Shown here piece by piece: positions 23,912 to 35,715 of a DNA stretch of 64,000 nt (position 1 is the stretch's first letter; every line of letters starts with the position of its first letter). This DNA is from Aquila chrysaetos chrysaetos. Lineage: Eukaryota; Chordata; Aves; Accipitriformes; Accipitridae. The stretch spans positions 4,650,001 through 4,714,000 of the forward strand of contig NC_044010.1 in the NCBI RefSeq assembly GCF_900496995.4, written 5' to 3'. A program made the translations under genes and the position numbers. The notes beneath the pieces were generated by a model. The model saw nothing but the letters and a program-made list of their open reading frames with translations. It did no database searches and was not told the DNA's origin.

Positions 23912-25201
23912 TCAGAATTTCTGGTGAGAACATACCCATTTTTCCCTTGTCTTCTTTCTCCTTTCCTCTCTCCCCCTACTGTAGTCTATCAGGTAAATTA
24001 GGTAAGGAAAAATAACAGCAAGCAAGGACACACATCAGTGATGCCAGGGTTTTCATTAAAATGTTTTAAGTTGGGACAATGACTCTATTCATCTTCCACC
24101 CTCCATGCCAAAGCAGAGCAGGCATGCCTCTCCCGTAGTGAGCCTGAGAACAAAATGGCTGTCGTCTCAGCAAACTAACCGAGATCCTAAATATTTAGTG
24201 CGCAGAAGGGTCTCCCGTTGGTATTTGCACGGACGGACAGACGCGTGCGGTGCTACTAGTACCACCGTGCCCTCTCTCCGCTGCGCAGGGAGCTTTGCCA
24301 CCTGTATCCCACCTGATGGCTCTGTAGGGACCGAGCTCCCGGCTCTGGGTTCCCCCGGGGACCCCATCCCCCAGAAGCCCTGCCCCGGGGTCCTGGAGCC
24401 AAGCCACCTTGCATTTAATTGTTTTGCCTTCCCAGGCTTGTTTTCGGCCTGGATCTCGTTTGTCCTGGATCCCTGAGGAGAGCCCTGGGCTGCTCAGTTA
24501 ATTGGAAGTGGCTAAAGGCGTGGAAGGCAGCTATGGAGGTTGAGGGGGTGTTGTTGGCTTCAATTTGCAGAGAGAGTTGAAAATCTCTTGCTTAGTTTAA
24601 CAGTCATTCGCTATTAGGGTGAGATGCTTGTCTGGGTACCTGTGGGAGATTTCTGAGTTGTCCCAGGGGACTGTGGCAGTGATGGCACTTATCTTCATCT
24701 GTGCTGTGTTTTATTAAATAATGGTGAAGACCGTGAGAGCTGGAAAAGAGGAGAGGGGGTAAGGCCAAGTGAGAGGACGTGGGAACAAGGCGTATGTTGG
24801 AAAATGAAGAGGTAAGGAGCATGCTCACGCAGCCAGGTATATAGAAGAGTGAATGATTAAAGGGAATGGAGGGGGAAGAATAACAAGTGTGCTGGCTTAG
24901 CCTGCAACAGAGAGAGGGCAACGACCAGGAAGGCTGGGGATAAAAGGAAAGAAGAGATGGGGCAGCAGTGGGATGGGACTCGGTCAGGTCCACTGCATGA
25001 GAAAGACAAAGGGGAAAAACGCACGATGAAAAAGTGTGCGTGTGTGCATGTGTAACACAAGGGAGGAGGAGAGAAGGGGATGTGCGTAATGACGAAAGTC
25101 CATGGTAACTGGCACTGCCAGGAGGAGGGAAGGGGCTGGAGCTGACAGAAGGCACGTGTGCTGGTGAGGCAGTTCCCAGTCCTGGAGTCCAGGAAGGCTG
25201 C
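23912..25201. other. Unique sequence, no gene recognised
   Basis: The long minus-strand frame (24604-25206, 200 codons) lies opposite a purine-rich plus strand, which depletes stop codons. I see no domain in it and treat it as composition-driven. Confidence 0.5.
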
Positions 25202-25405
25202 AGCATTTACGTTTATGCTGATGACACATCTTTCCACTTGGGCAAATGGACGGATTCCCTCTCTAAATCACTCCAACGTGATTTTAATAGCAGGCAGAGG
25301 TGGCTTTTGGATAATAAATGGGTACTAAACCCTAAAGAGACACAGGCTGTGTCATACAGAACAGATGGTAAATTAAAAAGAATGGAAGCCCGTGACTTCG
25401 CTTAG
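25202..25405 (+). pseudogene. LINE reverse-transcriptase fragment (YADD motif)
   Basis: A frame open for 67 codons from 25202 to a TAG at 25403-25405 reads, near its start, as the reverse-transcriptase motif C (IYVYADDTSFHL; the two Asp residues bind catalytic metal in active enzymes). It continues with the spacing typical of non-LTR retrotransposons: LQRDFNS, then a WLLDNKW block, then LNPKETQ. This is the palm of an L2/Jockey-like rather than a CR1-like enzyme, judged by the LNPxKT block. Upstream motifs A and B are not recognisable and no 3' end is found, so it is a fragment and certainly inactive. The unbroken frame is unusual beside the other LINE remnants here. Confidence 0.7.
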
Positions 25406-25781
25406 CTCTGCTCCAAGCTGGGGAGCTCTCACTCTTGTTATGCTAAGTATTTAGTATTTACACTGCAAGGTTGCTTCCTCGCCTACCCTGACTTGGAAGA
25501 TCGCAATTATGTATAATAGCAGCGAGATCACGCTGATTAGAGAGGTGGCAGGAATGGCAAGGCTGGATGATGGTGATGATAATCATCATTCTTATTAGCG
25601 ATCATCAATAATTAATAATTGCATTGTTTATTCTTCATCAGTGGCGGTAAAGACACCCAGACACGCCAAAAGGTTTAAAAATCAGCTTGCTTTGTTTTGT
25701 TTACTGACAGAGAAAGTCTTCCTTTGCGTTTGCTTTTTGCTTGGGGTTGCCAGGGCCCTGGGTCCCTGTTCATGTTCCAAA
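25406..25781. other. Unique sequence with ATC/GAT-rich patch
   Basis: At about 25566-25622 there is a run of GAT, ATC and AAT words. The surrounding AT-rich sequence is complex and could be regulatory, but I cannot show it. Confidence 0.4.
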
Positions 25782-25872
25782 AGGTATTTAAGCCAGTGCT
25801 TAGTGCCCTTTGGCTTCAACGGGATGAAAGCATACTAAGCACATACTTAAACACAACGCAGAGCAGTGACTG
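25782..25872. repeat. Ancient amniote interspersed repeat, class uncertain
   Basis: The blocks GTATTTAAGCCAGTGCTTAG, TTTGGCTTCAACGGGATG and CTAAGCACATACTTAAAC follow a common reptile and bird repeat built on 'aagcac...tgcttaa...gacttcaatggga'. It is strongly diverged, and I do not know the formal family name. Confidence 0.4.
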
Positions 25873-26249
25873 AAGCGAGCTTGCCTTTGGAGTCACGGGA
25901 GCACCGGGGCCAGAGAATGTATTAATAAGCAGCGACAGACCAGAAGCGAAGCAGCAGTAGAAACCCTCGCCGCGAACGCCGCGGGGTGCGACGTGGTCCT
26001 CTGAGGATGCTCGGGTGGTTCAGATCTGGCTATTACCGCCTGCTTTCCCCTGCCTTCTCCCCACTCGCAGAGCAAAGCTGACCCCTCGGGTGTCCCAGGC
26101 TGAGGTGCTGCAGGAGGTCAGCAGAGACCCCCCCCCAAAGCTGGGACGTGCATCCTGATGGCAACCGGCCCCTCTGGATGGGGACGGCAAACAAGCTATT
26201 GGAGGAGCTTTAGCTTTGACAGCGGTACTGCAGAGACCGTAATGGGATT
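25873..26249. other. Unique sequence, no gene recognised
   Basis: Moderately GC-rich with several CpGs near 25950-26000; no exon or repeat recognised. Confidence 0.5.
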
Positions 26250-26600
26250 GTCACAGAGTCAGTGCGAATGAGCGCATATTCATAAGCGAAATGTGTGTCA
26301 TGGTACTTCTTGGGCTATTTCATGGCCCTGTGAACTGGGATAACTGGGATTGTGTGATAAAATCTAGCAAGGGATCTCGGTAAGAAAGCATGGAAATGCT
26401 TGAGCCCAAGAAATCATTGCTTTAAACACAAAAGCAGCCAGTTAAGGCAACACTGTTATTGCTGCTCTGTCTGATATACATGAGAGGGAGCAAATCCTAA
26501 AAGCAGCTGAAGCCGTAAAGGCAATCACTTACCAAGGCCATAAAATATTGATCTTCCCCCATCTGAGCCCTGTCAGGCTGGCATATTGGAAGACGTTTGT
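26250..26600. promoter_or_regulatory. Possible conserved non-coding element
   Basis: Complex sequence with preserved CpGs (GTGCGAATGAGCGCATATTC), ATTCATAAGCG and CATAAAATATTGATC, free of simple repeats and long frames. The texture resembles conserved vertebrate enhancers. This is inference. Confidence 0.25.
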
Positions 26601-26888
26601 ACCTTTTAAACAGGTATATGATGAAGAAAGAGTGAAGACAGCACCATTAACGTAGAACGTTGCTTGGAAGATCTAAGAGAAAAATCCTTCATCTTCGGGG
26701 ACCTGAGTTCTGTTACAGCCTTGCTGGAAAGGAGCTTTAAAGACAAGTACTCCTGGCTCTGCTGAGCTCTCAGAGGGGGAGGAAAAGGAGGAAGATTAGT
26801 GCGTTTATGTTTTGATTGCAGTTCCACATAAAAGGCATTTTAGGCCCTAACTTCCCTATTGTGCAGACTCCTAATCCCCACTACTTCA

Positions 26889-27080
26889 GGGCAGTATTCT
26901 CAAATTTGCCCACCTAATGGCAGATACATAAACCCACATACAGTTAAACTGTCAGAGAAGCCTATGAATACTAGGAGGAGGAACTGGAAAAAAGAGTCAC
27001 TTAGGCTGAATGTCTTTTTTTTAAGAAGCATTTTTAATTCTCGTCCCCCTCAATTTAGGCACTTCTTGAAACTTTGGCGG
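26889..27080. repeat. Possible old MITE with diverged inverted ends
   Basis: The left part (GGGCAGTATTCTCAAATTTG and CACCTAATGG) and the right part (CAATTTAGGCACTTC and GAAACTTTGG) resemble the two ends of a widespread amniote element with 'tattctcaaacttgg...cctaaa' termini. The match is loose. Confidence 0.3.
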
Positions 27081-27204
27081 TCATATAATATGTATACGTT
27101 TTTAAAATAAAATAATCTTCGTAAAGCAAAATTTCCTTCAATAGTTTGAGGGGGAGAAAAAATCCCAATAGGCGAAGGAATCCCTGATGCTTAAGCCAAG
27201 TTAT

Positions 27205-27350
27205 TATTTTCTATTATTAATGATGAAGATTATAGCCACTGGTAGTGGCCAGCTAAGAAGAGATCTTCAGTGTATTCAGCACCACACAAATGTGAAGAAC
27301 AGATGTTCCCTTCCCCTATAAGCTCATCATCCGAACAGACAAGACATTCG
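27205..27350 (+). repeat. Ancient L3-like repeat tail
   Basis: AT-rich TTATTATTTTCTATTATTAA is followed by a CAGCACCACACAAATGTGAA block (for 'ggtgctgtacaaacat'), GTTCCCTTCCCC (for 'agtccctgcccc') and AAGCTCATCATCCGAACAG with GACAAGACAT (for 'gagcttacaatctaaatagacaagaca'). The block order is right and divergence is high. Confidence 0.55.
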
Positions 27351-28133
27351 GAGTGTGAAATGGATCAGTCACACACACTACACTGAAGTGGGAGATCCAG
27401 GCCCACTTGCAGGAAGCTGAGCATCCAACTAACCTGCTAATGGAATAGTACAGTCTTATAGGATGACGGATGAAATTGGAATATAATTACATGTTTGTTT
27501 ATTATGTCCCCACAACCATCGCTGTAAAAAGGCCAGGCTTTTAAACAGGAAAAAAACTAGGAACGGTCCAATGAGTGGAAAAGAAAGTATGACAACAAAC
27601 AGGAAAAACAAAACCCAAACACCTTAAAAGTAAGAACATTTGGTTTTTGCGTGGGCTTATATTGTGGGGAGGTTGATAGGAGCTCAACTATGCAAAATTG
27701 GTTTGATTTGCTGGTGTTTACGTTCATAATTTTCTACAATTTAGATTTACCCGTTTTTGTGAAAACAATTAAAGCAAAACCATACTTTCTCACCAAGAAA
27801 CAATTCCAGTAGGTTTTCTACTAGTAGGAAATTATAAGTTTGACAATGAAAACAGATTCAACAATACATGAGAGGGATCCAAAGAAAAGAGAGGACACAA
27901 ACACAAAAAATAAAATGGAATAAAGATCAAAACTGAAAAGCAAAAAGAAGTTATAATCTTCAACTTTAAATTTTCCACAACTCCTGACTAATTTGGTAAG
28001 CTGTTCCTACCAGCTGACATTTAGGCCTTTAGGAAGGTCCCCCTTGGTTATACTGAAGTAGCCAGCAGCTAGCATTTGGCGTCTCAGAAGGGCAGACTAA
28101 TACAGATGCTTCAGTGCAGACTGAAGCACCTCA
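27351..28133. other. A-rich unique sequence, no gene recognised
   Basis: Two patches (about 27546-27625 and 27884-27950) are very A-rich on the plus strand. A 10-bp palindrome CTACTAGTAG lies at about 27819. No gene is seen. Confidence 0.5.
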
Positions 28134-28306
28134 CCCTGGTTTTTAATCCCGTTTGTGGACCTCTAAAAATTCCCTAGGAGCGGTACAGATCCCTTTATCA
28201 TCAACTTAGTTTTGGAGATACTGGAGTGACTTTTCTTTACCTTTTGTGTCCCCCTTCGACATAGCCCATAAGCCATTAGCAGGGCTGAATAAGTTGAAAA
28301 CCACTG
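28134..28306. mobile_element. Possible hAT-type non-autonomous transposon remnant
   Basis: The right end reads, on the minus strand, CAGTGGTTTTCAAC, the terminal sequence shared by many vertebrate hAT elements. The left end CCCTGGTTTTTAATC matches it with a few changes: TGGTTTTTAA at 28137-28146 against TTGAAAACCA at 28294-28303, 9 of 10 as an inverted repeat. The length of 173 bp suits a MITE. No 8-bp target duplication survives. Confidence 0.4.
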
Positions 28307-29139
28307 CATTAGATAACTGTGCTTGAATAGAGCTTTTCGAGGCTGGTTCTGCACAACAGTGACAAATTCCAGCTTTAGCAGCGCGCACGTTGCCCATGAG
28401 GTTACATCCCAGAGTCTGTTTGTAGAGACAGACTGCTGTGTTGGTGGAGCGAGATGTTAGTCAAAGCCAGGGAGAGTGTTAGAGTCAGCTGAGAAGGTTA
28501 AAAAGGCAATGCTTTTAATGATTAGAAGTAGTTTTGGGTTGTAACAGCACTCAAGCTTTTCTGAACTTTCCTAACATGTTTTTTCCCCTGAGGCTGTTAA
28601 AAATATATTTCTCCTTTTAAGATTATGACAGAGGTGTACAGATAGCTCTGTGAAGAATTTTTTTTTTTTTTCAAATTTTCAACATTCAGTGTCATTTCAA
28701 ATTTCAGAAAATAAGTGTGGAAAACAGCCTGATGACAGCTTTGTGACATCCACCCCTCTACCTCCATGTGCCTTTTATCCAACAGGAAAACAAAATATTC
28801 AGTTAAGGAAGACTGAAAAAATTGAAGCGTGTGATCACCCTTTTCCCTCCATCCGCTTCTCAACCACCTACATTTAAGTGCTCAGCCCAGCACTCACTCA
28901 CCTGTGCCACAAACCCTCCCAAGCCCGTAGATGGGCCCATTGCTTTGGGGTGGGGAAGAGGTCGTGGTCCTGCACTGCGAAGAAATCTTTTGACATCGCT
29001 TTGGGGAAAACATGAAGTAGAAGTCAGTTGAATGAGGTCTGGACGTTGTAGGTGTAACTTTATCTCACAAACTCCATCTCATCTCCTACCTGTTTCCTGC
29101 AGAGCACTGAAATTCAAACACCAGCCCCATTAAAATACG
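28307..29139. other. Unique sequence, no gene recognised
   Basis: There is a T run at about 28659-28671; nothing else is recognised. Confidence 0.5.
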
Positions 29140-29430
29140 GATGAGTGCCTGTTACTTTACAAGCAGCCTTGATTAGTGACAATGGTATTTTCGCATCAGC
29201 AACAGCAAGTTCAAGGCAACTGCTGTTCACGTTAAAGTGAACACAGCTTTGCAGTGGTGTTCACGAGCATAGAAAGCACGCTGCCATCTGTGCTTAATTA
29301 CATTTGTATGGGGTCTTGCTCTTCAAGTCATTTTGGAGAGTCCAGTACTATTGATTTCATAAAAGTTACAATAAATCTGACTGCCATTGGTGTTATTAAA
29401 TTTCACTAGCTATTTCACTGTGGGACCTTG
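29140..29430. promoter_or_regulatory. Possible regulatory block with GTTCA palindrome
   Basis: TGTTCAC (29224-29230) and GTGAACA (29237-29243) form a perfect 7-bp inverted repeat with a 6-base spacer, and a further GTGTTCACG follows at about 29259. GTTCA is a nuclear-receptor half-site core. Around it lie CTTAATTACATTTG and TAATC-like words. No receptor is known to prefer this spacing as far as I can say, so function is speculative. Confidence 0.2.
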
Positions 29431-32400
29431 AGATCTCTCTCTTCCCAGGTGCTGGTACTGGAGTATACAGGTATATTTCTGTGATTTTATTTGAGGTACA
29501 CCTCAGCAGGCCATTTTTAGGCTCAAGTTAGACTGACTGCAAGGCAATTAGGATAGACAAACATAGCTGCTCTCAGCACATGCGGAAGAAGGGAACTAAT
29601 CTCAGTCAAAATAAAAGGGAATTTTGCTGTCTGAGAGACAGAGGAGGTGCTCTGGCTTTGCTGAATTGCATCAGACGTCCCAGCTGTATTGATCTGGACA
29701 GATGGCTGCCCTATGCTTTGAGCAGTAATCTACTGGATTTCTGTACAAAGGGCTGCTGTGGCTGTGATGATACAGAATTGCTACAGATGCAGCTGATGTG
29801 TGCAGATCCGTCTGTGTATGCACAGGGGAACCAGTGTGCAATGGATGGGACCTACTGCTTTTGCATCTGCCAGTATTTCATCTACCAGCATGCCTGGTCG
29901 CTGGCTATCCTCATTTGTTAGCAATGCGGTTCTGCAAAGGGGATGAGAACATAAGAGCGTGTAGTAGTATTTTGCTTCTTTTTGGCTCGTTCATGAAGAC
30001 GGGAAACCTGGCTGTCTTAAGATACTCAATGTTCCTTTGGTCACACCAGATCTGTTCAGCAGCCATGACTTAGACGTAGTGTCTTGGACTCCAATGCCAG
30101 CAGCTGTACACGACCTCCGTTGTCATCTGCTGGTGTTTGTTCTTGCACATTCAGTGGCCATGTACATATTTGTAACAAGAGAAATACTGGGGGCTTTTTG
30201 CACTCTACTTCTGGTTTGCGGGCTTTGTCGACAACCCTGAATTGCCTTCTGAAGCTTTTCCTTATAGCCTTATCGGATAAAAACCTCCAGTTTTTTCATA
30301 TGTGTCTGTTGCAGGCAAAACAGTCTTAGTTCAGGGAATTTCACTTATTTTGATTTATTTCCAATTAACATAAACATTTATTTACTGATTTGGTTGTTGG
30401 AAAACAAAGACGACTTAGATCATTAAACACCGAGGGAAGCCCCTTTCTTCCCCATTCCCCAGGCTCAGCTTCAGTCCACCAGCTCTCTCTCACCAGCCCC
30501 CCTCCTTCCATTTTCACTGCGTTTTACACTCAGTCCCTGCCAGTCCCTTGGGTGAGGAGGTGGGCAGTACAGGTCACTTTTTTGCTGTCACTCCTGCTTT
30601 TTTGCTCTTTTCTTCCCCTGCTCTTTCCTTCTCGCTAATACCCTGCTCCAGCCTGGGTCATTCACGGTCTGCAGTCCCTTCAGGGGTGTCCCTGCTCCAG
30701 CGTGGGTCCCCCCCAGGCACAGTCCCCTCCCAAGGTTCCCCCCAGCATGGACTCCCTCCCTTCAAGAGCCGTTCCCAGCCCTGTCCCCATCCACATGCCT
30801 CCTCCTGTATCTGCTGCTGTGTCCCTTCTCGCGTCTCCTTTTATGCATCCTCACATTTCCTTCTGTGTCTCCTCTTGCTTCTTCTCTCTTCTTCTCCCCA
30901 TGTGTCCCCTCCAGAGCCCCCTGCCCCCGTGGTGCGTTGGGGTGCGGTGGGTTGGTGCCACCCATTACAAAGACAAACAGGACTGACTGGGACCAGCACA
31001 GGGTAGCCCCTGACCTCTCCCACACCGGGCACCCTGTGTCCCTTTCGCCCCTACCAAAACCCTGAGAGTGATGCCCAAGACTAAAAGTGCCCTTTTGCAG
31101 GGGTCAGAGAAGGACCTCCTGTGCTCAGGTGATCCCCGCGGGCAGGGCTTTGGGAGGAGAAGAAATCTCCCATTATACGGTGCGAGGCTTCGGGTACGCT
31201 CCTGAGAGCGGCCGTGCGTCGGAGCAAGGGGTGCCGTGCCTTGGGCATCAGAGGGGTCACCGCTGGTTTCTGCACAGGGATGCCAGTGAGAGGCATCTTC
31301 CGATGGAAGGCAGACTTCTGATGGACATGCGCCCACCCCAGGCACCTTTTTTCCTCTATCTGTGTGTATCTTGGCCTTCCTGCACGTGGGGGTAATCAGA
31401 GAGAGGGATGAGAGGGAATGTCCACCTTGTTAAATCTCATCCGTTTTCTTTTCCAAAAGGAGTCAAGGTTGCCAAGTTTTCGGTACTGGAGAAGTTTAAT
31501 GGGAATAGTGTTGGGTAGGAAGTCACCACGAGCCCAGGTCTGTTCCCAGATCTTCTGCTGGCTTGCTGGATCCAGCACTTCAACTTCAAAATGCTTTTTT
31601 TTTCTTAGGCACCCCAGACTGTGCCTGTTACGGTGTGTTTAGTTCGGAAGCCATACAGAACAGGGTCTGCCTCTTACTGTGTGTGACACCAGGCACAACA
31701 GGGACCTGGTTCCTCGTGAAGCCTTGAGGCATGACCGTAACACAAATAATAAATAATAATACCATTAGCAAGAGAACATACATATTTATATGAAAATGTA
31801 CTGATGCAAAGCACCATTGACTGACAGCAGTGCTCAGCACACACGCAGTGGCAGGATTACATTCTATCTGTGGCCATAGCTTCATACACAAAACGCAGCC
31901 CATAAATTAAACCAGTGATGATCTCTGCCAACGGCACTGGTGTCCTCATTCGTTGCCCTCCCAGGGTGTCACACCAACAGCTTCTCACCAACACGTGGCC
32001 CCAGAGCCACCTGCCTTGAGTGAGGAGCTGGTAGAAGGAGAGTCAGGACAGGAGCTTTTCTTTTCTACGTGTCTGACTTTACCATGCAACGTCTGGGACT
32101 GCCGCCCTGATGTGTTACCTAAGTATATATGACAGTTCAGTGGGACACAGCCCTTCCTCTCCCCTCCTTTCTTCTCCTCTCCTTGTCTCCTGTCCTCAGA
32201 CTGTGCAGGTGGCCAGGCAGAGATGGAAAAGCTGTGCTCCAGACTCGGGGGAATTGCAGCACGGTGTGTTTTCCCATGGGAACTGGCAGTGGGTGCGTAT
32301 CTTTTCCCCACCCATTTAAAAACTCTTGCTCTAGCCGGGTACCCTCCGACTGAGGGCCAAGGACCCGGGCACCGGTGCAGAGGAAGCTCTGACGAACACA

Positions 32401-34649
32401 CACCGGCACCCGGCCGTGCTGACAGATCTTCCACGCCGGTGGTAGCGTCTCCCTGAGTCATCGGCATGGAGTGTGCTTCAAGCAGCTCCGCATAAACACC
32501 GCCTTCAGACAGTGAAGGGAAATATTTTAACTCACCCACATCCCATAAATGCGACTACAGATCTCTTGATGGCAGCAACAGAACTGTCATCACCCTCGAT
32601 AAATAGACAGGGTGTCACTTGTTTTTCCCTTATTTCTTCCCCATAGCCATCTTTTGTGTAGCATGGGGGTGTGTCAGGTAAATCTGTGCCTTTTGCCCCT
32701 CTCCGGGAAGTGTGTGTACGAGGTGGGGGAGGCAGTCTGCCCATGCACAGACATCTCCGTGGCTCCTCTTGACTTCTAAGGGAGATTCACACAGGCAGGG
32801 GAGCGATCGGGTCCCAGATGCTCAAGAGAAAACGGCAGAGTAATTCTCCACTGCTGCTTCCATGTGCTTCAAAAAGACATTAGAAAAGAGAGAAATGCAT
32901 AACTGAAAGGTGCTGAATAATTTGGGGAAATGGGGTCACGCCCACCCACCCATTTGTAGAGCTTAGAGATCTGTATAAAGATGCAAATGAATACATCTGT
33001 TGTGTCATTAAATGCAACTGCAGCAACCTAGATGAAAGGGAAAGGGAGTGAGGGAGAAGTGCTGACTGGTAACGGCACCACAAAGTTGTCTTCTGTGATG
33101 AGGATCTGCCGAGTGCAAAGCTCTAGGCTAGTACTCCGGGTCCCAGTTCAGCACCCATTTATTCTCTCTCCTTCCCTCCTGCTTCTCGTAGTCTCACGGT
33201 CTGGCATCAACCAGAGTTCCCCGTGCGCTTCCTATGAAGGCTGTGGGAGCCAATGGATGTGGAACCAGTGGTTTTAATCCCCTCTTTCACCTCCCTGTGG
33301 AGCCTGGCTACCTCGGCTGGTGTTTTGCAGGGAGGGGAGAGGACAGGACAGAGGCACCTGCGGCTCTGACGGACAGCAGCTCTCCGCTGCTGGAAGCACC
33401 TCTGCCTCTGGGAAGGGACGGGGGACGAGGTCAAGTGACAACGCGTGTGCACAGGCTGCTGTGAGTAATTGAATGTGGGAGTGATCCTGACAGCGGCTCT
33501 GGCCCTGCTCGCTGCCTGGGCGCGAGTCAGCCGCGATGCCAGGGTCTGAAAAGACACTTCAGAAATGTCACAGCCAGAAGGACCTGTTAGCGTGACACCC
33601 AGCATCAGGCTGGCGCTGCCGCCCAGCCGCACCGGCTCGGCAAAGGGAGGGGGCAGAAACTTCCCCCACTCCCTCACCAAACCAGAAAGGACTCCCCTGA
33701 TCACCCCCTTCCCCTCCTCACCATCCTCACCTCACACCCCTGCCAGAGAGCAGGAGTCCTTCCGCCTGCAAGTGCTCCGGACTCCCTCCGTCCCGACGGT
33801 ATTCCCTGGCCAAGGACACACCATGGGGACCGGTGGGGAGAAGGCTGCTGTTTACTGGAGCCCCACTCCAGCTCCTGCAGCTTGCTGTGCTCCTCTGTGG
33901 CAAGGCTTTGGACAGTCCTGGCATGATAATCCCTCTGTTCCTCCTGAGGGGCTTCCACGGGATTGCTGTGGTAGGCACAGGCTGGAGCTTTTGTCACTAA
34001 GTTCAGAGCCGCTGTCTGATTTCCCCCCATACCTACGCTTGTCAGTGGGAAGCTGGCTGGGCAGTTGCATACGCCCTCAGATTCCCTCACTGTGGACCTG
34101 CTTGCTTATTTGCTTTTCCTTTTCAGGGCTATCTAACAACATAAACGAGGAATGCCCCAGCTCCGACAAAATGACTTTTATGTACACGTGTTCTCTCTTG
34201 GGGCAAGTGGAGAAGGAAAAGCACAGATCCATCGAAAACCGGTAAAAAAGTACACGCAGCATTCAGTCCCGCAGCGTAATCAACTGCTCTAGAAAGCCCT
34301 TTGCATTAGGTCAGGTTCCGTGCAGGTCCTTCCTGCCTCCTTCCTGCTCGGTCTGCGCTTCTGGGAGCTTTCACGCTACCTCTCTTACTGCCCAGTCTTA
34401 CTGGGTTTTTCTCCCTAGTCATCTTCTCATGTGACTGTGCCATGGTGGTGTCTGATAAACTTTGCTGAAGGAGCTCCCAATTCTCATTCAAACATAAATG
34501 AGTATTTATACAAATATATACATACATGTTGTATGCTGTCTCCTCATAAATTTTACTTTTGACATTTGGGAAGTTAGCCTTTTCAGAGGGCTAAGTATAT
34601 ATATCTATATATATTATTGCTTGGCACCATACTCCCTGTGCTCATATTC
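29431..34649. other. Unique sequence, no gene recognised
   Basis: At 30440-30920 the plus strand is C and T rich. At about 31100-31350 and 33280-33700 CpGs are more frequent. Many overlapping frames occur, the longest being 226 codons (33565-34245, plus strand), which is near the chance limit for such GC content. A short segment near 34127 is listed separately. Confidence 0.5.
34127..34241 (+). other. Candidate exon, unrecognised
   Basis: A strong acceptor-like tract (TTGCTTTTCCTTTTCAG, AG at 34125-34126) precedes a segment open in one frame, ending at a weak donor-like GG followed by TAAAAA (GT at 34242-34243). The in-frame stop comes immediately after. I see no domain. It could equally be chance. 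Confidence 0.12.
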
Positions 34650-34765
34650 AGTGTAATCAAATCATGATCACTGGTTCCTGTAGCTGCTTCTAGGGATTGA
34701 CAGTTCCTGCTACAACAGGTTTGAATGAGCATCCAGTGAGTATAACCTTTTATTAACTCGTATCA
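34650..34765 (-). pseudogene. CR1-type LINE endonuclease remnant
   Basis: On the minus strand the segment reads GTAGCAGGAACTGTCAAT, then GGAACCAGTGATCATGATT, giving G-T-S-D-H-D-L-I. The S-D-H triad is the last conserved motif of the apurinic endonuclease domain of CR1 and L2-type LINEs, and the preceding valine and glycine rich words fit the family. Frameshifts and a stop are present. Other endonuclease motifs are not recognisable nearby. Confidence 0.5.
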
Positions 34766-35494
34766 GCCAGGTGATCAGTTGGACAGGCATGTGCGAGCCC
34801 TTTTGTGGGTGTGTGTATGCGTGTGCAGGTGCAGGGACATTCACGAATGCAAAAGCAATCTTTTCTTCTCCCATTTTTGTACCTGTTTATAGTGTTAATA
34901 TTGTCCAAAAGCTTATGCAGGTGCCTATGTCTGCTTTTTCCCAGTGACATTTCTCTGCACTGTTATTAACCAGTCATACACTAATCATGCTGTTAAGCAT
35001 GGATCATTGAATAGTTTCTCATGCCAATTTGCAGTCCAGGAGCTTATCATTCTTCTAAGTTATTTATAATTGTCCTCAATGTTTCTCTCTCTTTATTTAT
35101 GGCTCCCAGGCTGCTTCCATATAAGCCTGTGCCTATCAGTGCAATGTGCTCTTGAATACATTCCGTAAGTCTGAATTTTTTTTTACTTTATACTGGTTTC
35201 CACGTCTGTCTATCTCAGCCTGCACCCCTCATTGACTTGAGACCTACCCTCCAGAGGCAACCAACAGCTTCCAGACCAGCATTTCATTCTTTGTCCTTCC
35301 TAACGAGAACAACAGGAGACTTTAACCTCAACCTGAGTATAATGTTTTCACAGTAGAAAATGATCATCTCTACACTTCGGAAGCATCGGTGTTGTTTCCT
35401 GTTGACTCCATAAAATCTCTAGCATCTTTTCAAATTGGAATCCTTCCATAATAACTGCATTTTGTATTTCCATATGCTACAGAGATGAGCAGAA
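34766..35494. other. AT-rich sequence, probably old repeat, unassigned
   Basis: The minus strand lies upstream of the endonuclease remnant and may include more of the same decayed LINE, but I cannot align it. Confidence 0.35.
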
Positions 35495-35607
35495 TCATTA
35501 TTAAATCACTAATTTAGTGATGTCTGAAAGACCCCAATAGTCACCCTCTGAAAGGTTTTACTAGTAAACGTAAGGATCAGTCTCTGCCCTGAAGAATTGA
35601 GTAACTG
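35495..35607 (+). repeat. Ancient L3-like repeat tail
   Basis: ATTATTAAATCACTAATTTA, then AGACCCCAATAGTCA, then AAGGATCAGTCTCTGCCCTG with GAAGAATTGAGTAAC, follow the amniote L3-like tail ('ggccccaatcag', 'agacagtccctgccctgaagagctta'). Confidence 0.5.
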
Positions 35608-35715
35608 AAAAAACACAGTGGCATCTTTAGTGCAGAGCATCACCCTTACGCCTTTACTCACACTGTTTTCCTTAAATATTTGTAACTACACTGTTAAAAA
35701 TTCCAAGTAATGTGA

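Noticed and set aside
24604..25206. 200-codon minus-strand frame
   Set aside because: It lies opposite purine-rich sequence that depletes stops; Ser, Pro and Leu-rich without a domain.
33565..34245. 226-codon plus-strand open frame
   Set aside because: It has no recognisable domain. At this GC content the stop frequency is about one in 27 codons, so one such frame in 64 kb read six ways is expected by chance.
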